Of a stretch of DNA of 59,507 nucleotides, positions 16,972 to 24,051 are shown in pieces. The DNA is taken from the NCBI RefSeq assembly GCF_001544555.2, contig NZ_FCOK02000061.1, forward strand, positions 1 to 59,507, read 5' to 3'. The notes beneath the pieces are model-generated. The model saw only the letters and a program-made list of their open reading frames with translations. It did not search any database and was not told the origin of the DNA. Both the position numbers and the translations under genes were made by a program. This DNA comes from Caballeronia udeis. GTDB lineage: Bacteria > Pseudomonadota > Gammaproteobacteria > Burkholderiales > Burkholderiaceae. Each line of letters starts with the position of its first letter. Positions within the stretch are counted from its first letter, which is position 1.

Positions 16972-17023
16972 CAGGCGTTTAGAAACGCCTGATCCGCTGC
17001 GGGAAGAATCTTCCCGCAGCGGA
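16972..17023 (-). other. two adjacent perfect hairpins between peptide genes 2 and 1
   Basis: Two inverted repeats stand side by side between the stop of peptide gene 2 and the start of peptide gene 1. The first on the minus strand (16993-17023) is a perfect 15-bp stem around a single central base, so its real loop will be formed by opening the last pairs. The second (16972-16991) is a perfect 9-bp stem with a two-base centre. Neither is followed by a strong U-tract, so partial termination or transcript processing is more likely than full termination. Confidence 0.7.
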
Positions 17024-17056
17024 CGTCGACGCAACCAGACCTGCATTGCGGTTGCT

Positions 17057-17332
17057 TCATACAGCGATCGCTGAACCCGTGCTCGCATACTGCGCCGGAT
17101 TGACGCTCAGGCGTAGCGGTCCGAAGTCTGCGCCGATCACGCCGACGTTGTTGAGCGCGTTGACCTCCACGTTTTGATACTGAATGATGTTCGCGTTCGA
17201 GGTTACCGCGACGTTGACGTTGGCAAATGCACCGGGGTTGACAGGCAACGCGTTACCGCCGCGCACGTCCGACATGGCGTGGCGGTCCAGCTCCCGGCTG
17301 TGAGATAAATCTTGAATCGTGATGGACGACAT
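17057..17332 (-). CDS. double-glycine leader peptide precursor 2
   Basis: A 91-residue precursor. Residues 1-26 match the shared leader (I6, D8-L9, E14-L15-D16, A19-M20, Arg-Gly-Gly at 24-26). The released part would be 65 residues with eleven Asn, starting Asn-Ala-Leu-Pro and containing IIQYQNVEVNALNN; it is otherwise hydrophobic and small-residue rich with no Cys. It lies 81 bp behind peptide gene 3 on the same strand, with a hairpin between them, and ahead of peptide gene 1. I do not recognise the core in any named family. Confidence 0.8.
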   Translation of the reverse strand: MSSITIQDLSHSRELDRHAMSDVRGGNALPVNPGAFANVNVAVTSNANIIQYQNVEVNALNNVGVIGADFGPLRLSVNPAQYASTGSAIAV

Positions 17333-17371
17333 GGCGGTGCTCCAAGGTGAAAAGTAAGGGCGGCCTGAACG

Positions 17372-17405
17372 GGCAACCTGGAGACCGTGAGGCCTCCGGG
17401 TTGCC
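17372..17405 (-). other. hairpin between peptide genes 3 and 2
   Basis: A 12-bp stem (GGCAACCTGGAG pairing with CTCCGGGTTGCC, one G-T pair) sits in the 81-bp spacer between two peptide genes. There is no U-tract behind it on the minus strand. It may lower transcription of the downstream peptides or stabilise the mRNA of the first gene. Confidence 0.6.
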
Positions 17406-17413
17406 GCGCAGCT

Positions 17414-17680
17414 TCAGAAGTTGATCGTGTTCTTGTTGGTGGCGGTCTGCTTCGGGTCGACCGTCGAGTGAATGCCGCTCGCGAACGCCACGTTGTTGCC
17501 GTTGTTGTTCAGCGTGTTCTGCGACTGGCTGATCAGTTGAGTGGCATCGAACGAAGCCTCGTACGAGGACACGTTCACGCCAGGCCAGTAGCCAGGCAGG
17601 TTGCCACCGCGTACGGCGGACATGGCGCGGCTGTCGAGTTCTTCGGTCACGGACAGGTCTTTGATGGTGAGTGATTTCAT
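17414..17680 (-). CDS. double-glycine leader peptide precursor 3, Asn-rich core
   Basis: An 88-residue precursor. The ATG at 17680 is chosen over an in-frame start seven codons upstream because GGAG lies just ahead of it and the leader then aligns without gaps to the other four peptides. Gly-Gly is at 25-26. The 62-residue core begins Asn-Leu-Pro-Gly-Tyr-Trp-Pro and has eleven Asn, including the block QNTLNNNGNNVAFASG. Its first 29 residues are identical to peptide 4 at 23679. It heads the operon for peptides 3, 2 and 1 and has a sigma-54-type promoter upstream. Core family not recognised. Confidence 0.85.
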   Translation of the reverse strand: MKSLTIKDLSVTEELDSRAMSAVRGGNLPGYWPGVNVSSYEASFDATQLISQSQNTLNNNGNNVAFASGIHSTVDPKQTATNKNTINF

Positions 17681-17753
17681 GACAGTTCTCCTAAGGGTCA
17701 AGCCAGGTGGCTTTAAAGGTTGGTGAGCATCTTGTCTGCTCGCTGGACACTAA

Positions 17754-17769
17754 TGCATGGGCTGTGCCA
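17754..17769 (-). promoter_or_regulatory. sigma-54 promoter (-24/-12) of the peptide 3-2-1 operon
   Basis: On the minus strand the sequence TGGCACAGCCCATGCA fits the sigma-54 consensus TGGCACG-N4-TTGCA at all but two of the twelve specified positions and has the essential GG-N10-GC spacing exactly. The same element, at the same distance (89 nt from its first base to the ATG), stands in front of peptide gene 4. A sigma-54 activator is encoded at 33638. Proposed transcription start is about 12 nt beyond the GC. Confidence 0.8.
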
Positions 17770-17962
17770 GAAGCGCCGCCGAGCAATAAAATAATGCTCA
17801 AAGGCTTATGGAATAAGGCTTGGCGGAATCGGAGAAGTGCACGGCTTGCGTGCTCTTTCATTGGCATTCGAAGCGGATGACGGCTTCGGGCCAACAGCGG
17901 GAACCCGATCTGTTGGGCCTGGAACAACATGTGCCCGATCGAACACCCGCGGCGAAACCATA

Positions 17963-17991
17963 TTGCGAAAGGCAGGGCTGTCACCTAGTAT
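17963..17991 (+). promoter_or_regulatory. possible sigma-70 promoter of the kinase gene
   Basis: TTGCGA and TAGTAT, each four of six matches to the -35 and -10 consensus, are separated by exactly 17 bp and end about 70 bp before the kinase start codon. Upstream of the kinase I saw no sigma-54-type element on the plus strand. Confidence 0.35.
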
Positions 17992-18059
17992 CGAATCACT
18001 GCGAGTGCGGGTAACTACAGACAATATATTTACTATGGAGCCGCGTACGAGCCGTCGAG

Positions 18060-20162
18060 ATGACCAGTCTTGCGCAAGCTATTCGAACCTTCCAGAACAG
18101 TGGTGCGTCGCGTGATGAGTTTTTAGTGCTCGTCGACAGCGCGTTGTCCGCCGATGACACGTCGCCCGGGCGCCTGCTCGAAATACTCCGCGAAGAACAA
18201 GCCAGGACGCCGCTGCCAGCCGATCTTTATGCGGTTGTGCACCGGCGGATAGAGCAGGCGTCGCTGGCAAGCCATGGCGCGAATGCCGACGAGACGCGCT
18301 TGCAAACTTCACCAGGCGCGTTGCACCAGCGCTCGACACCTTCTTCCCAATTCCCGCCGCCTGCGCGTGACTTCGTGATGTCGGACACGGCCCAGGTCAA
18401 GGAGGTGGGCGACACCCTCAACGGCCGTTTCGTGCTCGAGGAATGTCTTGGTGTGGGCGGCATGGGGACCGTCTACAAGGCGCTCGACCTGCGCAAGCTC
18501 GAAGCATCGGATCGCCGTCCGTACATTGCGATCAAGGTGCTGAATCTGCAGTTTCGCGGCAATCCGAAATCGCTCATTGCACTGCAGCGCGAAGCGAAAA
18601 AAGCGCAGGCGCTCGGGCATCGAAACATCGTGACGGTGTACGACTTCGATCGCGACGGCCCGGTGGTCTACCTGACCATGGAGTATTTGTCCGGCAAGCC
18701 GCTGAGCCGGATCCTGCGGGCCCCGGAGTTCAAGGGCATGCCGTATGCGGAGGCGTTGCCGATCTTCACGGGCATGGCGAACGCGCTCGCCTATGCGCAC
18801 GAGCGTGGTTTCGTGCATTGCGACTTCAAACCCGCCAACGTGTTCCTCACCGATACCGGGGAGGTGAAGGTCATCGACTTCGGTATTGCCCGCGTGTTCC
18901 AGCGGCCTGAAGAGGAAACCGACGCAACGATCTTCGATCCCGGCAGTCTCGGCGCGCTGACACCCGCTTATGCGAGTCCGGAGATGCTGGAGCATCGTGA
19001 GCCGGATCCACGCGACGACATCTACGCGCTCGGCTGCACCACCTACGAATTGCTGACCGGGCGGCATCCGTTCGACCGCGTACCCGCAACCCAGGCGGGC
19101 AGCTTGGGCCTCAAGCCTCAGCGTCCCGAGGGGCTGGGGACGCGGCAATGGCGGGCGCTGAGGACCTCGCTGGCGTTCGAGCGCGAAGCGCGCATGCCGA
19201 CGGTCACGCGCTTTCTGCAGGAATTCGGCGGTACGGAAAAGCACACCGGCATGCCGGGCGCCGCGCTCAAGGCGGCTGTCTCGGCGGGCGTGCTGGCCGT
19301 GGTGGCTGCGGGCGGCTATTTCTATGCGTCGTCGCATCGCGCAGCGTCACCGGAGCAAGCCGCAGTGTCACCGGGACAAGCCGCAGTGTCACCGGAGCAA
19401 GCCGCAGCGTCACCGGGACAAGTCGCCACGTCATCGGAAAAATCCGCCACGCCACCCGAGACAGTCGCCGCGGTGCCTGCCACCCCGGTTGTCCCGGCGC
19501 TTTCACTCGCGACGGTCGCGCCAGTGCTCGCGAGCGTGCCGTGTTCGGCGCTGGTGGCGTCGGTCCGGGATCAGGCGCTTGGCGTGAGCGGCTATCTTGG
19601 CCGTAGCTATGGCACGCAGAAATTGCGCACGACGCTGAGCCAGATTCCGGGCGTCGCCAATTCCGCCGTACAGGTCCAGGAAGTCGACGACGACAAGTGC
19701 GACATGCTCAAGCTGATCGCGCCCTACCTGACTGCGAACCGGCCCGCAACGATTCAAACCCGGGATCGCAATACCCAGTTGACCGAGGGTCAGCCGCTGG
19801 TCGTCCAGATCACTACGCCGCCCTACGATTCATGGGTCAATATCGACTACTACCAACTCGACGGTAGCGTGGTCCACCTGCTGCCGAATGCACGTTCGAG
19901 GGACAACCAGGCTCCGCCGAACTACGCCGCGACAATTGGCAGCGCGGGCGACTGGATCGTGTCGAAACCGTTCGGCACGGAGATGATCGTGCTGCTCGTG
20001 ACGCCCGCAGCCCTGTTCGATACGGCCAGGCCCGACAGCGAGTCGCGAGGGGACTATCTGCCCGCTGTCGCGAAGCGGCTTGCCGAGATCGCGAATAAAT
20101 TCGGGCGCGACAAGATCGCCGTGGACCTTGTTCAGATCGATACGCATCCCCGCAAAAAATAG
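18060..20162 (+). CDS. membrane-bound serine/threonine protein kinase with C-terminal DUF4384-like domain
   Basis: A 700-residue protein. The kinase domain covers about 120-385: GVGGMGTVYK glycine loop, Lys159, HCDFKPAN catalytic loop (253-260) with Asp255, DFG at 273-275 and ASPE at 305-308. The catalytic loop has Cys in place of the Arg of HRD, a non-RD kinase, so activation-loop phosphorylation may not be needed. A membrane helix (about 403-423) is followed by a Pro/Ala/Gln repeat and an extracytoplasmic domain resembling DUF4384 (about 570-650, LTEGQPLVVQITTPPYDSW). It is expected to phosphorylate Thr residues read by the double-FHA protein (25783), with the PP2C phosphatase at 34927 as its opponent. 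Confidence 0.9.
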   Translation: MTSLAQAIRTFQNSGASRDEFLVLVDSALSADDTSPGRLLEILREEQARTPLPADLYAVVHRRIEQASLASHGANADETRLQTSPGALHQRSTPSSQFPPPARDFVMSDTAQVKEVGDTLNGRFVLEECLGVGGMGTVYKALDLRKLEASDRRPYIAIKVLNLQFRGNPKSLIALQREAKKAQALGHRNIVTVYDFDRDGPVVYLTMEYLSGKPLSRILRAPEFKGMPYAEALPIFTGMANALAYAHERGFVHCDFKPANVFLTDTGEVKVIDFGIARVFQRPEEETDATIFDPGSLGALTPAYASPEMLEHREPDPRDDIYALGCTTYELLTGRHPFDRVPATQAGSLGLKPQRPEGLGTRQWRALRTSLAFEREARMPTVTRFLQEFGGTEKHTGMPGAALKAAVSAGVLAVVAAGGYFYASSHRAASPEQAAVSPGQAAVSPEQAAASPGQVATSSEKSATPPETVAAVPATPVVPALSLATVAPVLASVPCSALVASVRDQALGVSGYLGRSYGTQKLRTTLSQIPGVANSAVQVQEVDDDKCDMLKLIAPYLTANRPATIQTRDRNTQLTEGQPLVVQITTPPYDSWVNIDYYQLDGSVVHLLPNARSRDNQAPPNYAATIGSAGDWIVSKPFGTEMIVLLVTPAALFDTARPDSESRGDYLPAVAKRLAEIANKFGRDKIAVDLVQIDTHPRKK
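19341..19445 (+). repeat. 21-bp tandem repeat in the kinase gene
   Basis: Four close copies and one decayed copy of a 21-bp unit encode the heptad Ala-Val-Ser-Pro-Glu/Gly-Gln-Ala in the linker just after the membrane helix of the kinase. Units alternate GAG and GGA at the Glu/Gly position, showing a 42-bp higher-order duplication. The tract would be a flexible periplasmic spacer. Confidence 0.9.
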
Positions 20163-20175
20163 CGGGCGCTTCCCG

Positions 20176-22080
20176 CTATTTCATGTCGCGCGCCACGCGC
20201 ATGCCGTTTTGCGATTGCCGTACGCTGGCGCTGTATTTGAACCGCGTGGCCGACTGCATGTAGGCGCCGCCGTCGGGCCAGGAACCGCCGCGGATCACGC
20301 GCATCGGGCAGCCTGCTTCGTCCCACACACGGCCATCTGGCGGCGCGCCCTTGTACGAACCGTGCCAGCAGTCGCCGACCCATTCCCACACGCTGCCATT
20401 CATGTCGAAGAGGCCGTAGGGGTTGGGCAAGAAGGACCCTGCGTTCACCGGGCCATCCTTGCGCCATGGCTCGCCGCAGTCCTTGCAGTCGGCGTAACCC
20501 TTGCGCATTTCATTGCCCCACCAGTAGGTCGTGGTGGTACCGCCGCGTGCGGCATATTCCCACTCGGCTTCGCTCGGCAGGCGATACGTCTTGCCAGTCG
20601 TCTTGCTGAGCCATTTGACGTAGACCTGTGCATCGTCCCAGCTTAGATTGCGCACCGGCGCGGACTTCGAGTTGTTGCCTTCAATATCGATGCGTGGGCA
20701 CCCGCTTGCGTCCGCGCAAGCGTTCCACTGCTCGATGGTCACTTCGTATTTGCCGATGGCGAACGGCCGGCCAATGCTGACCTTATGCACGGGACGTTCG
20801 GCAGGATCGTCGGAATTGCTGCCCATTTCGAACGTGCCGCCCGGTAATGCAATCAGCGCCGGACAGGCGGCACAGTCCTTGATCTCGCTTGCGGCGGACG
20901 TGCTTGTCTTGAGGGCTGCAGCCGGAGCAGGAGCGGCAGCCGGCGCGGGGGTGGGCGGCGGCGTGGGTGCGGCCGCGGATTTTTCCGCTGGCGCCGGTAC
21001 GGGCGTAGCGGGTGAGGCAGGCGGAGTTGCCGCGTGCGTCTGGTTGACCTGAGCGGGCGCTTGCGCCTTCGGCGCGGAGGCAGCAGCAGCACGAAGCCGG
21101 TCGATACGAGCGTGCGCGAGCGTGGCAAAGCGTCCGTTCGGATAGGCCTTCAAGTAGGCTTCATAGTCGCTTGGATAGGTACTGTCCTTGATCGACTCCC
21201 AGAAGGTGAGTTCGTATTGCTCGTTGCTATCCTTGGGAAGAATTCCCCGGCTCTGGTACGCGACCACGGTTTGAGCTCTCAAGGAGCTCGGGCTGCTGTT
21301 TCCCGCTTGCAGTGCGGATGGGGTGAACTCGAACTTGAAGCGGTCTGCCTCCGCGGCTGGTCCCGCTATCATCCACGGCACCTGCTGTCCCCCAGTCGCC
21401 ACGCTCACGGATCGCGCGACATCGTGCAGCACGTCTTCAATATTTCGTCCCGGCTGGTCAATCGCGCGCAACAACGCCGCGGTGTACATGCCATGCCGCA
21501 TGCCGTCGGCCGCGTATGCGCCGGGCGCGGTTGCATACGCGATGATCGTATGGCCGGGCGGCTGCACCATGCTGACGTTGGCGGGGTCATACGGATTGTT
21601 CAGGCAGGTATCGAGCACAACAAGGTTGAGTTGATTGCTGCGCTGCGCCGACATGCCCGCCACTATGTTGTTCAAGTCGATGCCCTGCGTGAGCGGGGCC
21701 GCAGGCGAGCCCTGCGTGTCGACGGGCAGCAGCAGGGTGGACTTGCCGACCTGCATCCCATGTCCCGCGAAATAGAACAGGCCCACGCCGCCAACGGCCA
21801 GGCGCTCGTTAAATTCGTGAATTGCTTCGTTCATGCGGGTACGGTCAAGGTTCGAGTACGTCACGACATCGAAACCTAGCCGGTTCAGCAGTTCGCTGGC
21901 TGCTGCCGCATCACGCGTGGCGTTGGCGAGCGGATGATCTCCATAGCTCGCATTGCCGATCACCAGCGCAAGCCGGCGCGCAGGCGCCGCACCCTGTTCC
22001 TCGGCTGCGCCGCTGCCGAGCGCCACGGCGCCAAGCAGGACCGCGAGCCACAGATTTCTCCACATGATTCTTCGCCACAT
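20176..22080 (-). CDS. exported caspase-like (peptidase C14) and FGE/sulfatase-modifying-factor domain fusion protein
   Basis: A 634-residue protein with a signal peptide (about 1-25). The caspase-like domain (about 34-265) starts RLALVIGNASY and has the His of FAGHG (H107) and the Cys of LDTCLNNP (C159), the dyad of bacterial orthocaspases. An Ala/Pro-rich linker leads to an FGE-sulfatase domain (about 400-634) opening ALPGGTFEMGSN and ending RVIRGGSW and NGMRVAR. The Cys pair of true formylglycine-generating enzymes is not evident, so this part is more likely a binding module. It is convergent with the kinase gene and lies between the two copies of the inverted peptide gene pair. Starts at 22086 (GTG) or 22065 are also possible. 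Confidence 0.85.
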   Translation of the reverse strand: MWRRIMWRNLWLAVLLGAVALGSGAAEEQGAAPARRLALVIGNASYGDHPLANATRDAAAASELLNRLGFDVVTYSNLDRTRMNEAIHEFNERLAVGGVGLFYFAGHGMQVGKSTLLLPVDTQGSPAAPLTQGIDLNNIVAGMSAQRSNQLNLVVLDTCLNNPYDPANVSMVQPPGHTIIAYATAPGAYAADGMRHGMYTAALLRAIDQPGRNIEDVLHDVARSVSVATGGQQVPWMIAGPAAEADRFKFEFTPSALQAGNSSPSSLRAQTVVAYQSRGILPKDSNEQYELTFWESIKDSTYPSDYEAYLKAYPNGRFATLAHARIDRLRAAAASAPKAQAPAQVNQTHAATPPASPATPVPAPAEKSAAAPTPPPTPAPAAAPAPAAALKTSTSAASEIKDCAACPALIALPGGTFEMGSNSDDPAERPVHKVSIGRPFAIGKYEVTIEQWNACADASGCPRIDIEGNNSKSAPVRNLSWDDAQVYVKWLSKTTGKTYRLPSEAEWEYAARGGTTTTYWWGNEMRKGYADCKDCGEPWRKDGPVNAGSFLPNPYGLFDMNGSVWEWVGDCWHGSYKGAPPDGRVWDEAGCPMRVIRGGSWPDGGAYMQSATRFKYSASVRQSQNGMRVARDMK

Positions 22081-22476
22081 GATCACACCCCGTACCGGTA
22101 TTCGACGGCACCTTCAAGGAACCGCGCCAGAGCTGCATGATCCGCGGGAGCGCCACGAGCACTCACGCAGAATCCGTTTGTCCGATGGGCGAGCATCACG
22201 ACCAACCATAGCACGCAACTACTTCATATCAACGTGGGCGAGAAGGCGTAACAATGCAACGTGTCGTGATTGGCCCGGGGATTGGCTTTTTATGACGAAC
22301 GCATCTCCACGATAAAAGATGGATACCTAATTATTCAGACGATACTCAAGAAATGGTCGATTGACTGATGGCCTGACAACGGTCGATTGGCCCTTCTCCA
22401 AGGCATGTCTTTTTAGTGGATTCCGTCCTAAGCTAACAAGAAGAAAACCGTGCATAAGGTTCGGGAGAATTCAAAA
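22081..22476. other. divergent intergenic region between the caspase-FGE and DUF4399 genes
   Basis: About 390 bp separate two divergent genes and must hold both promoters. The right end is AT-rich. A sequence at about 22270-22285 (TGGCCCGGGGATTGGC) resembles a sigma-54 site but has GG instead of GC at -12, so it is not called. No small gene was found. Confidence 0.45.
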
Positions 22477-22908
22477 ATGCTAAGAAGAACCGTCCTTGGC
22501 GTGCTCGCTGTCATGACCGTGCTGACACCGTCGCGTTCATTCCCGGCGGCGCGTACGCCTTCTCCGCCCGGCGCGGAGGCATTCATCATCTGGCCGCCCG
22601 ACGGCGCGGTCATCACGGGCGGCAAACTCTGGGTCCGCATGGGCTTGCGCAACATGGGCGTATGTCCGAAGGGCATCAACATTCCCAATGTAGGACATCA
22701 TCACCTGCTGATCGATACGGAGTTGCCGCCGTTCGATCAGGAAATTCCCTCGGACCGCCAACACCTGCATTTCGGCGCGGGCGAAACCGATGCGCGAATC
22801 GAGTTGCCGCCGGGCAAGCACACGCTGCAGTTGCTCATGGGCGACTACAACCACGTGCCGCACGATCCCCCGATCTATTCGAAGAAGATCACGATCACCG
22901 TGAAATGA
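22477..22908 (+). CDS. DUF4399 domain exported protein, copy 1
   Basis: A 143-residue protein with a signal peptide (RRTVLGVLAVMTVLTPSRS) and a single DUF4399 domain. The signature is GHHHLLIDTELPPFDQEIPSD followed by HLHFGAGET and GKHTLQLLMGDYNHVPH; the repeated His residues suggest metal binding but no function is established that I know of. The ATG at 22477 has GGGAG upstream. A second copy follows 59 bp later on the same strand. Both sit inside the peptide-secretion cluster and act outside the cytoplasm; whether they take part in it is inference from position. Confidence 0.85.
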   Translation: MLRRTVLGVLAVMTVLTPSRSFPAARTPSPPGAEAFIIWPPDGAVITGGKLWVRMGLRNMGVCPKGINIPNVGHHHLLIDTELPPFDQEIPSDRQHLHFGAGETDARIELPPGKHTLQLLMGDYNHVPHDPPIYSKKITITVK

Positions 22909-22967
22909 CGGGTGCGTCGCAGTGGTGTTTTTCAGGTGGGCTGCAATCATACGGGAGGGCGTGTGCC

Positions 22968-23402
22968 ATGAAGAGATTTTGCGCTGCCGCGGCGATCGCG
23001 GTCTCGCTGATATCCGTGTCCGGTTCCGCGCTGGCCGGCCCCACACCCGCCCCGCCCAATGCGTATGCGTATATCGGCTACCCGAACAATGGTCAGACGC
23101 TTCCCGCCGGCAAGCCATTTCGCGTGTGGTTCGGGCTGCGTTACATGGGCGTCGCCCCGCGTGGCGTGCAGTATCCGAATACCGGCCACCATCATTTGTT
23201 GATCGACACCGACCTGCCCGCGTCCTTCGATGAGGAGATTCCCTCCGACCGCCAGCACCTGCATTTTGGCGCGGGTGAAACAGAGACCACACTCGATCTG
23301 CCTCCCGGCAAGCACACGCTGCAATTGCTGATGGGCGACTACATGCACGTCCCGCACAACCCCCCCGTCTATTCGAAGAAGATCACGATCTACGTCAAGT
23401 GA
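22968..23402 (+). CDS. DUF4399 domain exported protein, copy 2
   Basis: A 144-residue protein, a tandem paralogue of the preceding gene, with its own signal peptide ending SGSALA. The same landmarks occur: GHHHLLIDTDLP, IPSDRQHLHFGAGETE and LPPGKHTLQLLMGDYMHVPH. The two copies keep the C-terminal half almost unchanged and differ mainly in the N-terminal strand region. It is followed by a large inverted repeat and then by the sigma-54 promoter of peptide gene 4, so transcription of the pair probably ends before 23590. Confidence 0.85.
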   Translation: MKRFCAAAAIAVSLISVSGSALAGPTPAPPNAYAYIGYPNNGQTLPAGKPFRVWFGLRYMGVAPRGVQYPNTGHHHLLIDTDLPASFDEEIPSDRQHLHFGAGETETTLDLPPGKHTLQLLMGDYMHVPHNPPVYSKKITIYVK

Positions 23403-23464
23403 TTGGTCCGGTTCACGCGCGGCGAGTGTCGCGCATGAACCAACAGTTCCCCGAAAAAGCGTTG

Positions 23465-23509
23465 GTTGCCACCCGTCACGACCGTGCCGGATGACGGGCG
23501 GGCGGCAAC
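23465..23509 (+). promoter_or_regulatory. large inverted repeat: terminator of DUF4399 genes or upstream activator site
   Basis: Arms GTTGCC/GGCAAC and, inside them, CCCGTCA/TGACGGG are separated by 13 bases. There is no U-tract. Its centre is about 106 bp upstream of the -24 element of peptide gene 4, the usual distance for a sigma-54 enhancer. The ten bases CGGATGACGG inside it (23488-23497) recur at 17874-17883, about 110 bp upstream of the -24 element of peptide gene 3. Both readings, terminator and enhancer, remain open. Confidence 0.45.
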
Positions 23510-23589
23510 TTCCGCTACCGCGGTGTCATCGCGCAGATCCTTTCCCGGTAAAGCTTCGGAGCCATCGGGTGAAGCCTTCGGGACTCGCC

Positions 23590-23605
23590 TGGCACGGGCC
23601 ATGCA
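23590..23605 (+). promoter_or_regulatory. sigma-54 promoter (-24/-12) of peptide gene 4 and perhaps the exporter operon
   Basis: TGGCACGGGCCATGCA matches the consensus TGGCACG-N4-TTGCA at every specified position except one (A for T before TGCA), with exact GG-N10-GC spacing. It begins 89 nt before the peptide ATG, the same as in the inverted copy at 17769. Genes for the outer membrane factor and the rest of the exporter follow on the same strand. Confidence 0.85.
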
Positions 23606-23678
23606 TTAGTGTCCAGCGAGCAGACATGATGCTCACCAACCTTTAAAGCCACCTGGCTTGACCCTTAGGAGAACTGCC

Positions 23679-23945
23679 ATGAAATCACTCACCATCAAAG
23701 ACCTTTCCGTTACCGAAGAACTCGATAGCCGCGCAATGTCCGCTGTACGCGGCGGCAACCTGCCCAGCTTCTGGCCGGCCTACAGCAGCACGGCAACGAG
23801 CCTCTCGTTCAGTGCGGAACAGTTGATCAGCCAGTCGCAAAACACGATCAACAACAACGGCAACAACGTTGCATTTGCCAGCGGTATCTCGTCGACGGTC
23901 AAGCCGACGCAGACCGCCAACAACTACAACACCGTCAACTTTTGA
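23679..23945 (+). CDS. double-glycine leader peptide precursor 4, Asn-rich core
   Basis: An 88-residue precursor and close paralogue of peptide 3. The first 29 residues are identical, although the DNA differs at six synonymous positions within the first 26 codons. Gly-Gly lies at 25-26. The 62-residue core begins Asn-Leu-Pro-Ser-Phe-Trp-Pro, has eleven Asn and carries the same QNTINNNGNNVAFASG block. It is read toward the exporter genes and is separated from the outer membrane factor gene by 106 bp with a hairpin. The ATG at 23679 is preceded by AGGAG. It is the most likely resident substrate of the exporter. Confidence 0.87.
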   Translation: MKSLTIKDLSVTEELDSRAMSAVRGGNLPSFWPAYSSTATSLSFSAEQLISQSQNTINNNGNNVAFASGISSTVKPTQTANNYNTVNF

Positions 23946-23961
23946 TCGACGGGTGCAGGCG

Positions 23962-23983
23962 GCGAAGGTCATCCGGCCTTCGC
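23962..23983 (+). other. hairpin between peptide gene 4 and the exporter operon
   Basis: Arms GCGAAGG and CCTTCGC flank an eight-base loop, 17 bp past the peptide stop codon. No U-tract follows. It may act as a partial terminator or processing site that gives high peptide expression and lower exporter expression from one promoter. Confidence 0.5.
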
Positions 23984-24051
23984 TGCCGTACCGGCCCGGA
24001 CCCCAGGTCTGCAAGTCTTCAAGCAGCACTCCACCTACCCGGAGTGAGATC

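Noticed and set aside
20176..21000. Active formylglycine-generating enzyme with a sulfatase partner
   Set aside because: The Cys pair of true FGEs is not evident and no sulfatase gene is nearby; a non-catalytic FGE-like domain is more likely.
22270..22285. TGGCCCGGGGATTGGC as a fifth sigma-54 promoter
   Set aside because: The spacing is right but the -12 dinucleotide is GG instead of GC, which is normally essential.
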